Shown piece by piece: positions 9,896 through 22,191 of a DNA stretch of 64,000 nucleotides. Location: NCBI GenBank assembly GCA_000320605.2, contig KB445805.1:186001-250000 (forward strand). Reading direction: 5' to 3'. The notes under the pieces are model-generated. The model was not told the origin of the DNA. It did not search any database and saw only the letters and a program-made list of their open reading frames with translations. The stretch comes from Gelatoporia subvermispora B. Lineage: Eukaryota > Basidiomycota > Agaricomycetes > Polyporales > Gelatoporiaceae. The position numbers were made by a program, and so were the translations under genes. How positions within the stretch are numbered: the first letter of the stretch is position 1; every line of letters begins with the position of its first letter.

Positions 9896-11522
9896 GTTAG
9901 GAACAGGTTTTGGAATTGAGGGGCGCGGTGAACGGAGTGATGGTGAATGCCGGGAGCAGTAGCGGGCTCAACGTTTGGACAACTCGGGAATCTCTTGGGA
10001 TGACGTGTTTCGAGATATTAGCAGACCACTTTTGAGATTTGCAAAAACCTCGTTAGGCAAGGTGCCTCAGGGAGGATGATTGTAGTTCTGGCGTTGGCCG
10101 TTGAGTCCCGCCACTCGGGTCGCGCATGGACTTGCCGGGCGTTGCCGCGGCTGTGGCCAGTCCCGGCTTGTCCGGACCGCTGGTTTGTGCGGCAAAGTCG
10201 TCTGCTCGGATCCTGCTTCAGCTTCCTTGACTAGTCTGTCGCCGCATGACTGTCCTCGCATCATCTGCAGGCAACACATTCTACTGTTCGATGAGATACA
10301 ACTGTTACGCGCGGCTTGTTGCTGACTATTCTTCGGGGACTTGGTCAGCTACTGGTGTTAGCTCTCAAACGCCACGGACAGACTACCGCCCAAGTCGTCT
10401 TGGCCAGCGCTGATCTCCTACTGCCCCTCCTGAAGCAGTTAGCTGACAGTAGTCTTTCCGACACTTAGATACGCTCGCGCCCCTTAGAAAGTCATTTTGA
10501 CAAGTCTATTTTGGTATCACGCGCCTAGGCTGTTCTTGGGACCTCAATCTGTCTACGTCCTAGGAAGTGAATTGGATCATCTGTACAGGTCCAGACATTC
10601 AGGCCACCATCCATCCGACGGCCGTGACACTACCGGGACGCTCTGACCTAGTATCTACTCACACCCGTGACCCGGATCACCCTCAAGCGTCTGTGCGGAG
10701 TTTTGTTTGGTAGGACCGCCTTGAGGCATGAATGAACTTGTACATCACCGACCGTAGGATCGCCGACACTGTTTACAACCTACTCGGGGGACAGTTGTAG
10801 ATATCATGGCTGGAAATCACTGCTGAAGAAAAGCTCCATGAGTCCCCTTGCGTCTTTACAACTCCGAGAGGGGTCATGTCAAGGATGTCGATTACGGACC
10901 CCATGCCCCGTATGCTCATGGAGTTCAGTCGTAGACTACTGATGTTAGATCTACGCTCAGGAACGCGCTTCATACCGTCCGTGCCGCCCTCTGTTACATA
11001 TTATGATTGCACAGCTGGCATGCTAGATGGATCGGTCAATCGGGCCCGGCTTGTCTTCTTCAGGATCATGCTTCGGAATCGTGACTCCGGTGCCTCTTAC
11101 CGCACAGATACAAAGGGCTGGTTCGCCTTGATGACGAACAGCCTCATGGATCAGCCCATTTGCCCGTGGTTCGATACAAGATTTCAAGAATCTTCCAGCC
11201 GGGAACGGAGGCCTGCTCAGGGCGACATTTCTGCGATTCAGACCAAGTCCGCGGTCCTTCTTCGAAGCCATGAACGTTTGTCAGCGCTCAGCGGCTGCGT
11301 AGTGGGTGGAGTCGAGGATCATCGTTCTCGTATTCGGTTCCTCGACAAAGATGGGACTAATTCTCGTGAGTGCGAAGCGCAATAGAATTACAGCATCGAC
11401 CTGCCATGTTTCACGAGGAAGCGCCAGCAGTTTGATGAACGTCCGCTACGTTCCCTCCCGCATCGCGCGACCCGCACCGTTTCTGGTGTAAAAAACCAAC
11501 AGTCATGCACCCACATACTCAG
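9896..11522. other. No gene recognised
   Basis: About 1.6 kb between divergent promoters of the kinase and the esterase-like gene. An open frame at 10876-11385 (+) has no recognisable domain and no matching upstream exon. I treat this as intergenic or decayed sequence. Confidence 0.45.
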
Positions 11523-11528
11523 TATAAG
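11523..11528 (+). promoter_or_regulatory. Putative TATA box of esterase-like gene 2
   Basis: TATAAG located about 70 nt upstream of the ATG at 11599, in a position matching the boxes of the paralogues. Confidence 0.45.
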
Positions 11529-11598
11529 ACCTGTGAAGCTGAGGCGCAACCTCAACCTCCAGACCAGACAACAGCACCTATACTAACACTGTCCTACT

Positions 11599-14007
11599 AT
11601 GGTCGGCCTTGTATCGGTCTCCCTCGCGGTCCTCTCCGGACTCGTCTCGACATCAGCACTGACGGTGTCAACGCACGGAAGCCCTTCTGTGGTCCTTGAC
11701 CGAGGAACGTTCATCGGCAAGCACAATGGTAGTGCTGATGCGTATCTCGGTATTCCTTATGTGCAGCCTCCGTAAGTCCCTCGGATGGGATTTACCAGCA
11801 TCGAGGTATTGACTGTTATGATAGAGTCGGAAACCTTCGCTACCGTCAGGCTGTACCCAACGAACCTTACGAAGGGACTTACAATGTCACCGACTTCGGC
11901 CCAGCATGTCCTCAGGCAGTCACTCCTCCGACTTCCGGGACCGTGCCATTCATCGGTGCATTTGAATCTCTCTTCTCAGCCAAGTTTCCTGCTATCACCA
12001 ACGTTGGAGAGGACTGTAAGTTGTTACACAGCTATAAAGCGTCCCCCTGACCGAAGGATATGACAGGTCTGAGCATCAATATCTGGGCACCGAAAGGGAC
12101 AAAGCCGGGAGCCGACCTCCCGGTAGTGGTGGTGAGTTGCTCAGATGCGAGCATCCATGATCCCACCTGATGCAGAATATTCGCACGTAGTGGCTACACA
12201 ACGGTACGTTATATTACTTTCTAGTGCCTGCGCTCTGGAGCTCACGGGGAACACAGGCGCTTTCGTTTGGGGAGGATCTGCACAGTACGGTTAAAGAAGC
12301 TGTTACATACAAAAAGCTTAACGTTTATCTGTGTTGTATAGATGGGACGGCGAAATCATCGTCGATCGTTCTATTCAAAATCGGGAACCTGTCATCTTCG
12401 TTAGCTTGAACTTCCGGTGCGTCAACTTTCACATGAATGTATGTTTAGCTGTGTTCTCACGTGCGTTACCGCCCAGCCTTAATGGCAAGTACAATATTTT
12501 CTGGATATACACAGCGTCTTACACTACAATTTAGCTTTCGGTTTCCTCCCTGGACAAGAAGCCAAGGATGCCGGTATTACGAATCTTGGTCTCCGTGATC
12601 GTGAGTAAACATGCGAGGACGCCCGGTGATCACACATTGAGAAGCTATTCAGAACGCCAGGCATTGAAATGGATCCAGCAATATATCCACAACTTCGGTG
12701 GTGACCACAAAAGAGTTACCCTGTGAGTCGCAGCTCTTTCTATCCCCCCAACACTGTCATGTTCATACAGTCTCCTCCTAGCTGGGGTGCCAATGCTGGT
12801 GGCATCTCCGGTGCATTCCAGATGTTGAACAACAATGGCGATACCGAGGGTCTCTTCTCCGGAGCCTGGATGCAGTGCGGGTTCCCTCTCCCGTTGAACA
12901 ACTACACGGAGCTGCAGGGCACATACGACATCCTGGTCAACCTCACAACCTGCAGGGGCTCTTCCGACTCTTTGGACTGCTTGCGCCAGCTCCCGTATGA
13001 CGACCTCGTTGCGGGCATGTTCGCAATCCCGACTGACGAGAGGTTTGGGGTGAGTGGATTACGCAATCAATGGCACGCTGAAAGAAAGCATGTTGACCTC
13101 GGATTATCATTAGCGATGGCAAGTTGTCATTGACGACGAGTTCATTGTGGATCAGCCGGAGACGCTCCTTAGGGAGGGGAGGGTCGCAAGGATTCCGTAC
13201 ATCGTGGCGGTAAGAAGATATAGTCTGTGCTGTGGGACGAGCCATTCTTATACTCTCCGGTACCCCAGGACACCGAAGACGAAGGCACCCAGACTGCGCT
13301 TAACCTAACAGCCATCACGTAAGCGCTTACCACTGTGGGACTCGTGATATTGGCCACTGAGATACGTTGTAGGACCGATGAAGAAGTCGCGAGCTACTTG
13401 ACCGTTGATGGTCTCCCGGGCTTGCCTCAGGACCAAGTCAATCTTATTCTAAACTTGTACCCGTCGGATCCTGCTGCGGGATCCCCGTTTGGCACTGGCG
13501 ACTTGTACAACATCACTCCTCAATACAAGCGCCTGGCTGCTATTATCGGCGACCTCGAGTTCCACGCGCAGCGTCGATTCTTCTTGAACGAGACATCGCA
13601 CCAACAACCTGCCTGGTCTTACCGTATGTGATGCAACCCTTCTACGCAAATTTGCGCTGACTATAAGCTCTTAAAGTGAGCAAGGAGTTCAAGCTCCCCT
13701 TTGTTGGCGCCGTAAGCCATCTTGCATAAACGCTCGCCGCGTCAGGTTGCTGACAATCACTCCACAGACCGATCTCAGCGATCTGCTGAACCTCTACGGA
13801 CCCGGTGACCTGACGGATTACTTGATCAACTTTGTGGCCCGCGGGAACCCGAACAACGGTTCTGGCTTTTTCTGGCCGCAGTGGACGAAATCCGACCCCA
13901 ATCAGCTCAACATTCAGAACGACTCGTCGTTGACCATCGAACCTGACACTTTCCGGTCGGAGGGCATTAATCTCTTGATGGCATTAAATATCCAGTACCC
14001 AGAGTAA
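11599..14007 (+). CDS. Secreted type-B carboxylesterase-like protein lacking the catalytic Ser and His (pseudo-esterase)
   Basis: Fourteen exons close in frame to 546 residues: 11599-11771, 11825-12015, 12067-12131, 12191-12203, 12257-12284, 12342-12416, 12515-12600, 12653-12722, 12782-13049, 13114-13209, 13269-13318, 13373-13623, 13677-13711, 13768-14007. A signal peptide is followed by LGIPYVQPP, VGNLRYRQAVP, NIWAPKGTKPGADLP and, from the 13-nt fourth exon, WLHNGGAFVWGG. The canonical GESAG elbow reads GANAG (Asn codon 12792-12794). The acid site DTEDEGT is present (13269 onward), but the C-terminal segment that normally carries His reads SKEFKLPFVGA. The two Cys of the first disulfide loop remain (PACPQ, GEDC). 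Fold and secretion therefore look conserved while hydrolysis should be lost. It is a paralogue of the genes at 1002 and 51708. Confidence 0.92.
12191..12203 (+). other. 13-nt microexon of esterase-like gene 2
   Basis: TGGCTACACAACG, between CGTAG and GTACGT, encodes WLHN plus the first base of Gly. It is required to keep frame and supplies the position of the HGG oxyanion motif. Exons of identical length sit at the same place in both paralogues (390-402, 51116-51128). Confidence 0.85.
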
Positions 14008-15338
14008 GACGTCTACAAGGACCTCTGACTCTGTATACGTTCCTTTCCTTTAGGCATTAGTACTTGCATCTTAGTTTGATAATCTATTGACGTTTGCAAT
14101 AACAATGGTTGCATGTTGATGGACACGTCGGGTTCGCACAGGTTCAATTTATGTAGCACGATGAGCTGCAGATTCCGTACCTATCGCCTAACATTCAGTA
14201 TATCACTAATCACATTCGGACTGCCTGAGCCTAGCGTTCAATCTCTGGTGCTCATGCACATGACAATCACAGGCTTGCACGCTATAATACACAAACCTTG
14301 ATTACGCACATGCTCTCGTTACCGTTGTACAATACAAGATTCCCGGTGATCATTTCTGTGCTCTGATCCTTGCTACCACGGGCGCCACATCGTCTCTCCA
14401 TGACGTGAGGCGATCAACCGAGAATCGACTAGGATTGAGGTATCTCCGAGGAAATTGCCCCTACCATCGCGATATGACCAGCACTTAGGGTCTTCAACTT
14501 CAGCTTTAAATTCGGTCGCAACAGACTGTGGCCGCGCAGGTAAGGGGCGCTTGACGCCCTTCAGGGAGGGCAGTTGAGTGCGCCATATTTACACGGTAAT
14601 CCCGCCCCGGGCTTCGCCTCCATTTTGCTTTCGAATTGCACATCTGAATCATGTTCGATATCCATCCTTTTATTGTCAACAACATTGATACTTTGGCAGG
14701 CCCCACAACCGAAATGCAGTATACCGCGGACAATTCAGTTTCATGATGCAGAAGCGAAATATCTTTGACAGATTTGTACTCTGCCAGACGCTTAGTTCAA
14801 TTGATGTTCTTGAAAGGCTTTACGACAGCCTGTTTGAGTTCTCGTAATTACGACCAAACGACCAACACGATTCTACTCCAGTCTCATCGGACGGGTAGAG
14901 GCCTGTTTCAACGAGATACGTATATTCAGGATCAGCACGGGCGTATAGCAGGCATATAATGTCGCAAAAATGCATGTTTTCTGTGACATCATACTGCCCA
15001 AAGATTCACCGGTCGCCCTTCACGCCAATGTTTTCTGAGCCATTGTACTTTCGAAACTGACGGGGTCAGGATGACTGTACTCCAGATGAGAGGCGTCCAA
15101 AGGAAGAGACCATACCGCCTCGTGGACCCAGAAGATAGCGTCGATGGAGCATACTTGTGAGTCGCTTGACTCCTTCGGTCTAAGTCTTTATCATATTGTT
15201 TGTCAGTTTGAGAGTTCGAAAAAATGAAAGGGGAGGCCCTGTCGTCGGAATAATGGGCAAAGAACCTCCTTGGAATCAGTGTACGTCAAGACCATTGGAC
15301 TCGTATTTGGCTACCTATCGCAAGTGATACTGCTCTAA
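14008..15338. other. No gene recognised
   Basis: 1.3 kb between the convergent 3' ends of the esterase-like gene and the DUF1348 gene. Only short unsupported open frames. Confidence 0.5.
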
Positions 15339-15962
15339 TCAAAGATGATCCTCTGAGATGTGCACACTGTCTTCATCCACGACGTCATCTTTGAACCAGC
15401 GTTCCTCCTCGGGAATCGCGACATCGTTCCCGTTCATCATGCGCTTTCGCATAATGCCGTCTTCGTTGTACGTCCAGTCCTTGTAACTCTATGTCAGCAT
15501 CTGACCGGAAAGAATCCAGGGACCACCATACCTCGAGGCCGTAGCACCTGTACCATTGCTTTCCTCCATCTGGCGTGGGGCGATAGAACTCGTAGAAGAA
15601 CTGGATAGGGCCCGTTATTGCTGGACCATGCATGCTAGATGGATCGGCACTCGCCTGAACCGCAATCTTATTGTCTGTGAAGGCAAAGAGTTCCTTGCGC
15701 AGCCTATATCCGAGCTCCCTCTCCCATTTCTTCGTAAGGAACTCAACGACCTTCTCCCGGCCGCGCATGAACTGATCTCTGTTGCGCCAGATCGTATCGG
15801 GCTGCCGCTCTGTCAACCCAAATCCGGAATACCTACATGGGGGGAATTTACAGTGTATGCAAGGCAAACCTTTTGCGGATCACACGTATTCCAGAGTGCT
15901 TGTGCGACTTTGACCTTTTTCAGGGCAGTTTCGCGCGTGAAAGGAGGCTTGATACCAGACAT
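15339..15962 (-). CDS. DUF1348 / SnoaL-like (NTF2-fold) protein
   Basis: Four exons give 157 residues: 15962-15852, 15807-15655, 15600-15532, 15479-15339, all in phase 0. The protein reads MSGIKPPFTRETALKKVKVA..., then PDTIWRNRDQFMRGREKVVE, WERELGYRLRKELFAFTDNK, IAVQ-FFYEFY, QWYRCYGLE-DWTYNEDGIMR and KRMMNGNDVAI. This is the conserved core of the DUF1348 family, small NTF2-like proteins of about 155 residues found in bacteria and fungi. The family's biochemical role is unknown, although the fold is often enzymatic or ligand-binding. Intron 15601-15654 has a GC donor (CAG|GCGAGT) and is exactly 54 nt with no in-frame stop, so retention would insert 18 residues. The first intron is short at 44 nt. 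Confidence 0.9.
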
Positions 15963-18192
15963 CTTGCTTGATACTGTGGATACGGCAAGTTGGGGGAGGG
16001 GGAAGGGGTGGCGAACGGATGATGGGGCGTGAGCTCGATTAGGCCTTGTCCAGGTGCCTCCTTTATGTACCCGATCGCGCTCCAAACACGCGGAAATGAA
16101 AGGCAATGGGCGGAAGACGCGATGAAGAAGTGCTCTTTTAGGAGTGTGTCTGACTCTTCAGGAACGGCGCGTGCAGTCGATCGCTCTGATCGGAAGACCG
16201 TCAAGGAGCAGGCGTCGAGGTGAAGAGCTTCGGTCGTGATGCGGGAAGGAAGATGTCGAAGGCGCAGGCCGCTTTAAATATGCAAGAAGCGGTGTTTGTC
16301 CCAGCAATGCCGAGGGATACCGAGTCATCGGCTGATCGATGTCATGGTGCGCTTTGAAACTAACTCGTTGCAAGTTGCCGTATGCGCCAAGATAGCTGCC
16401 TAGCCATGGATCCCGCAAGCGCAAATCTAGCTCAAGCAGAAGAACTCAGAAAGCACACACGTCCAGATAGATAGCCAAACTTGCAAGTTCATTCGTGCCC
16501 ATATTTGCCATCGCCGCTGCTATATATTGAAAGCTTGAGTCTGCACTATCTCTCAGTTAAATTACAAATTACCGAAATGCATCTCAGTCCTATCGAGTAC
16601 AAAAAGTCCGTCGCCCGAGCCGATAATTCAAACATGATCGCAATTTAGATTATCACGAGCATGAGATGCGCATGTTCATCACACAGGATGGCCTCACCGA
16701 AGCCGTGCGTGAGATCTCGGGTCAGGTGTCGGGGCAAGCGCTCTAAAGGTCAATCAGAAATGTATTAGATCGCTCATCTCGTCACGTTGTACCCAGCGGC
16801 CTCATCTCTCTGCACGAGACTTCATAGATCAGAGAGATTCCCGGATATTCACGTTCATATTAGGCGTTCTAGACAGCACGAGACGCCAAATAGATCCTGT
16901 GCGATAGAACGAACGATGCGAAGTTCGTGTTGGATAAATGCTCGCGCCTTGTACAAGCTCTACTGCATTTCTTGTGTTGAAGGCGCTGAGATATTCGGGT
17001 CTAACCGAATATGACCACCGCGAGGATCTTCGGCTGCGTCACGAGATACTCAAACTGGACCATGTTTTGGCCATGCGTACGATAATCCACTGCCACCATC
17101 ACACGTGGCTGTTGGTGGAGTTCTGCGAGCGCAGTCAACACGGGGCCTGGGTCAGCGTATGCGGGGTGGAAGAGTTCGTTGTACGGGTGATCAGGGATAC
17201 TACCAATGTGAGAGCAACCAGGACTCGCCAGATAGGTACGTGCTGCTTGCGTGCTAGTACGGCACGACGTGCGATCAATGACCGATGATATACCACTCCG
17301 CGCATTGCACCCCCGAGAGGCATGTGCGCTCTAAATGCCGCCTGAAGAAATGCTAGATTGGGGTCGAATTCGGCTGGCAACGCGATCCGCGAACATGCTT
17401 AGCGCGCGCTAGAAAAGCGAAGCGCCGCACATACTACCGTTACGGTCCCAGCCATTTTCTCACGTTGAAGCCCATCCTGAACAGCCCCCTTCGCGGAAGG
17501 TCCGGTGCACCGATTTGCTGTGTAGCTATCTATTCTCAGTCCTAAGACTTGCCTTTGTTAACGGACTCGCGAGGCTGTTCAATGCTATAATGCACTGGCA
17601 CGAGCCTTCGTTCTAATTCCATGATGCGGTGCCTGTCTTCTTCATGGCATGAATGTGTATAGCCCATTCAGCCATCGAAGCGTCTCAGTAAACGGCGGAT
17701 TGGCAGATGCTGCGGTAGACTGGAGATACCGATGCTCGAAGGTGCGCAGATTGAAATGCAATGCTGGACCCGAGTTCCTGAGCGAACTACCCCCGCAGCT
17801 GCGGAAGACCCATCCAGGGAACGCCTCGAGCACGACGCTACTACCCCAGAGAGCGTGGCACGTTGAGCGTGTTATTTTGGTAATTGTCAATCGAACCTTA
17901 TACGCCTTGACTCATGACGCGATGCACCCGGGCCGCCCCGTTATATACGGCAAGAACTTGGCACTTGCAGTACCACTCCCCTTTCCCACTTTCTTCTTCT
18001 CCGGCCTGGTCCATCCACCTAGTCTCTGCGATCTCTGTCTGTATAGATCAAAAAAGAGTACAAGCTCAAGACGCGACCACCACCGCCGATTTCTTTCGTA
18101 TATCTCGATAATTTCGCCACTTTTCACATAGGTACCGTGTTGGCCTATATTGTCCGCGATCTCGCCAACTAAAACATTGTGAACAGTGTATC
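15963..18192. other. No gene recognised
   Basis: 2.2 kb between divergent promoters of the DUF1348 gene and the zinc-finger gene. Open frames such as 17649-18131 (+) lack motifs and plausible splice partners. Confidence 0.5.
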
Positions 18193-19220
18193 ATGTCCCA
18201 ATTTACTTCCAACCAACCCTACTATGTCGGCAGCCAACTCGTCGACAGCGTTCCGAGACGCAGGTCAGAGGCGCGGGAGGTACCAATGTACACAGCTCCC
18301 AATGATTCTAAGTACGTCGGACTTCTGGCAGACTCAGACGTTATCTCATGATATCACAGTTATGACTGGCCCACTGGTGTCCACGATGGTTATGAGCCTG
18401 TCCAGGTCCAAGCCAATACATATAGTCCTTCATTTCCGTATTTATTCCCGACGTAAGTGCCTCTGCGCGTCTCTATGTGGATGCCTAGTAATCGTCGTGT
18501 CCTACAGAACAAGTACATATTCCCCTGCCCCTACATCAAGCCCTGCCATAATCTATGCACCCTATAATTATGATGGGACGCATGCAACGTAGGTCGTATT
18601 GATATTGTGGCAATCGATAAACCTCAACATGCCACATCAGGTCACCGCACTACTTCCAGAGCGATCCACGGCTCGAACATGACATGCAAATGAGGAGCAG
18701 TCGCGAGAGCCATAGGAGTCCCCCGCGTACTCGTCACTCGCCCAGGACGTCTCCCGTGTTCCAGAACAGTCTCCCCCTCTCCGACGACGACGGTTCCTTG
18801 AAGGAATACTTCATCATGGCTCACGAGGCTCAGCTCAAGAATGACAAAGCTCTCTCTCGTCGCGCGCAGAACCTCCGCTCGAGCATTGTGCAGAACAAAA
18901 GGAGCAAGGCTGTCCAGCACAGCCGCTGTCTCTGGGACTCGGGCCGCTGTGATGCCATCCTCGACGACCTCTCCCCCAGCGGCATCTCCAGACACTTGGC
19001 GAGCTACCACATGCAGGGTCAGACCCATGAGGTCTGCAAATGGGGCAACTGCGATCATGGCGACACCATGAAGCAGACGAGCCTTGGCAAGCACATCTCC
19101 TGTGTGCATCTCAAGCACGATAACTGGCTTTGCCCGTTCTGTGGCACGGACTTCTGCCGCTGGGACTCTCTCAAGCGCCACGTCGATGCTTCATGCACCA
19201 GCGTTTCCTGGGCACACTGA
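18193..19220 (+). CDS. Zinc-finger protein with C2H2-like and C2HC fingers (paralogue of 22192-22917)
   Basis: Four exons, 290 residues: 18193-18311, 18360-18452, 18508-18588, 18641-19220. The N-terminal half is Tyr/Pro/Ser-rich and probably disordered (SPSFPYLFP, APYNYDGTHA). After a helical segment (SLKEYFIMAHEAQLKNDKAL) come three Cys/His clusters: CLWDSGRC with RHLASYH, CKWGNCDH with GKHISCVH, and CPFCGTDF with SLKRHVDASC. The last is a C2HC variant in which Cys replaces the final His. This arrangement is seen in orphan basidiomycete zinc-finger proteins, so DNA or protein binding is an inference. It sits just upstream of an F-box gene, and a paralogue follows that gene. Confidence 0.82.
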
Positions 19221-20052
19221 GGATGATGTTGCCGGCTTCTGCTTGCTGTCGACTCCAGAGGCCAGACCGCTGGCGGCTCTTGCCTTGCAGATCCCCTTCG
19301 CACCATCTATGCCTCTTATGTACCTCGATCCGATGCTCTGCCATAACTTCACCGTTCGTCTCTGTGTGTTGTGCAGCACATTCGACCTGGACTATACTAC
19401 GTACGGCGCTACTAGGATATACTTATCCCTATCGACTTCACATCGCTTGAAGCTTGAGATCTGAGATCTAATAGAAGTACCCTGGCCGGTCTTCCCTCTG
19501 TAGCTGTACTACATGCTGTATGTTAATATCCGTCTCGCGTGTCGGTCGTAATAATACACAACATGCTGTGTAAAGATAGTATAGCATTGTAGGCGATGCG
19601 TAATGGAGATGAGAAGTATACCAATTGCATATCGAAGTACTGCATAGCCTGACCAGAATTCTTCGAAGCGCCATTCTCATCCACGTTCGCAGCGCCTGTA
19701 TGGGAACGTGTCAGGTCCCTCTTCTAGTTCCCACGTGAGTCATTCTGCCGGTAAGCCTATTTTAGGATCTCCGTGCTTGAGAAACCCTCATCTGACTGAC
19801 CTCGCCTAGGTGCACGTGGGGTCCGCCCACCTGTCGACGTGTTGTTGAATCCAACCGTGTCATGTACAGGCTCGGCAAATTGTGCGTCTTCGAAGATATA
19901 GAGATGGTATGATGGCTTTTACCACTATGCACAGGGCACTATGGTAACGCTCAACGGTGGCTGTGCGTAGTTTTCGAGACTACTAAAGACTTCCGGATAG
20001 ACCAATGGCGGTGAGGAGACGCTGTGAACTGCCTCCGCACTGATATCCAAGA
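19221..20052. other. No gene recognised
   Basis: 832 bp between the zinc-finger gene and the F-box gene; nothing recognisable. Confidence 0.5.
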
Positions 20053-22134
20053 ATGGACGATCCTCGCATTTCAGGGACCTCGCTATTCCTCCCACAGGAG
20101 CTAATAGAGCATGTCATTGACTTTTCATGGGACGACCCGAGCGCTCTCGCGCGCTACGCTTTGGTCTGCAAAGCATGGCTACCTAGATGTCGCTACCACT
20201 TCCAACATTTCCTCAGGATAACCAGCCACACTGGATTCGATGAATACCTACGCCGACTCAATCATGCCGTGTCGATACCTCCGGATACGCTCATGGTCAC
20301 TGAAGACGAGGAGTTGCCTTTCGCCCACGTCTTCCCTTTCCTCCTAACTGGCCAGCATTGCCGCTCATTCAAATCATTCGTTATCAGGCGCGCGGATTGG
20401 TCCACATATCCTCTTTCACCAACGGCGTTTCGCCTTTTGTCCACAGCAAGAGCCATCACGCAGCTGCAGTTATCGTGCTGTCGCTTTGCGCACGCTCGCC
20501 ATTTCCTTCGGATCATCGATGGGTTACCCGAATTACAAGAGCTGTTCTTGGAGAGAGTCTATTGGAGACTTCCGGATATCCAAATGCACCGTGAAGTTGA
20601 GGCCAGGGACGCCCCCGTGATACCCAAGCTCAAGCGTCTTAATGCTGTGGATTGTCCGCTCTATGTGCTTTCCATGCTCGTGCTGTGCATTCATGCGAAC
20701 TTCGTATCCAAACATTTGTTGCTTGTGCGCGAGAAGGGCCCCTACAGCCGCGGAACGCTGATGCAGGAGCCACGTTATACCCTTCTCGAGACAGATATAG
20801 GCTCGACCTCGAGCTCAGCTAGCGATCTGTCAATTCCAGGTGTGCATCAGAAGCTCCCTGATACCCCAATGCTCTATTGAACGTACATCCTCAGGCATAT
20901 CGGACATTACGAATGCCCTCCATGAGAGCAAATTGTGCCTCAAGGAGGATAGCAAAACAGTGTCATCCTATCGCCTCCAGCCAGGCTCACTGGGTGCCTT
21001 GGACACTTGGGACGATATTCTGCATGCAACGGGCAGACCTTATTGGGGAAGCAAGCTTCACTTTGGTTCCGTGCTGGTTTATGACATACACCACAATTCG
21101 TACGCCCTCATCTCAATTACGTGAATGAAACTGACGCCAGTTGTCGAATTTGCAGCATATTTAAGATCACTCCGAGACTGCCAGAAATATCCATAAGTCC
21201 ATGCGGTCAGTATATAGCGATCGATTCTCGTCACCGTGGTGGGCGAATAAATGTAAGAGGTTCTTGGTGGCTACTTCTTTATCTAACAGTTTACCACAAA
21301 GATTTGGAGTGTCCGGGAGAGAAGAATCTTCCAGGCATTAGATGGCTGTACAACTGGCATCTCTGGAATTACATGGTCGCCGAATTCAACACACGTCGGG
21401 CACCACACTATTGGCTCCATGATTTTGAGGGTCTGGGGTGTCGGACCACTGCAAAATCACAAGACATTCGGTGGGTTCCACGGTACTGCGCACATAGATC
21501 CTAGAACTCAACATTGTAATAGTAAACTTGGCCCAACTTTTTCCGTACTGTCATTATCGCTTGTCATTTTCCCGAATCCAGATATGTATCTCGGGCGATC
21601 GCGCTCTCGTGGCATTCATTGAGCCTGAGCGCGCTATGATGCACGTCGGCGATTTTGTCACGCAACGAAGCAACACTGTCCTTGTTCCAAGTGGATCAAG
21701 GACTCTATCTTTCACACTGGACGGCTCAGGTTTGCTCACCTGGGGTCGCGATGTCGTAATATGGTATATAGATCGCCTGTTACCGCGAGGAACAACACCG
21801 AGCAATATCCCGATAACCGCGCTGTGTGCAATTTCGGTGAGATATAACTGAATCTATCTAATATAATGTGCTGCTGACATCTAGGCAGACATTTTGTAAA
21901 ACAATACTACCAATGATGTACATCAGTGAGCTCGATAAACGATGGCTCATTGGATTGGAAGGCCGAGTGATGTCAATTATTGACATGTTCACCGGTCATG
22001 TAATTTGCAGAGCGATGCTTCCACCACGCTCCCCTCGTCTTGTGAAAGATATTTGCGTTGAGGTTATTTCTTTCTGGGACCATATCACCCTCGTACTAGG
22101 ACTCAACGGGCGTATGGAATCTGCATGTGCGTAA
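20053..22134 (+). CDS. F-box protein with C-terminal WD/beta-propeller-like region
   Basis: The first exon (ATG 20053) encodes an F-box, LPQELIEHVIDFSWDDPSAL followed by VCKAWLPRC, then a leucine-rich stretch. The first donor, in CCAG|GTGTGC near 20838, spares the downstream frame (ISDITNALHES...). Later exons contain propeller-type blades: LPEISISPCGQYIAID, TKIWSVRERRIFQALDG with ISGITWSPNSTHV, ICISGDRALVAFIEPE, SFTLDGSGLLTWGRDVVIWY and ELDKRWLIGLEGRVMSIID, ending ESACA at 22134. F-box proteins usually recruit substrates to an SCF ubiquitin ligase, and the propeller would be the substrate-binding part. Most introns are clear, but the junction near 21515-21580 cannot be closed in frame with good splice sites. 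Either the model there is wrong or the gene carries a lesion. Confidence 0.7.
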
Positions 22135-22191
22135 TGTTGCTTCCACTCGAACTCATGATTTACTTCGCATTCAGTTACACTGCCATCGCGT

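Noticed and set aside
10876..11385. 169-codon open frame on the plus strand
   Set aside because: No recognisable domain; the amino acid pattern is not convincing and it ends without relation to neighbouring genes.
12631..12800. Alternative splicing that might restore a GxSxG nucleophile in esterase-like gene 2
   Set aside because: No Ser-containing elbow is present in any frame between 12722 and 12830; only the GANAG reading keeps phase and homology on both sides.
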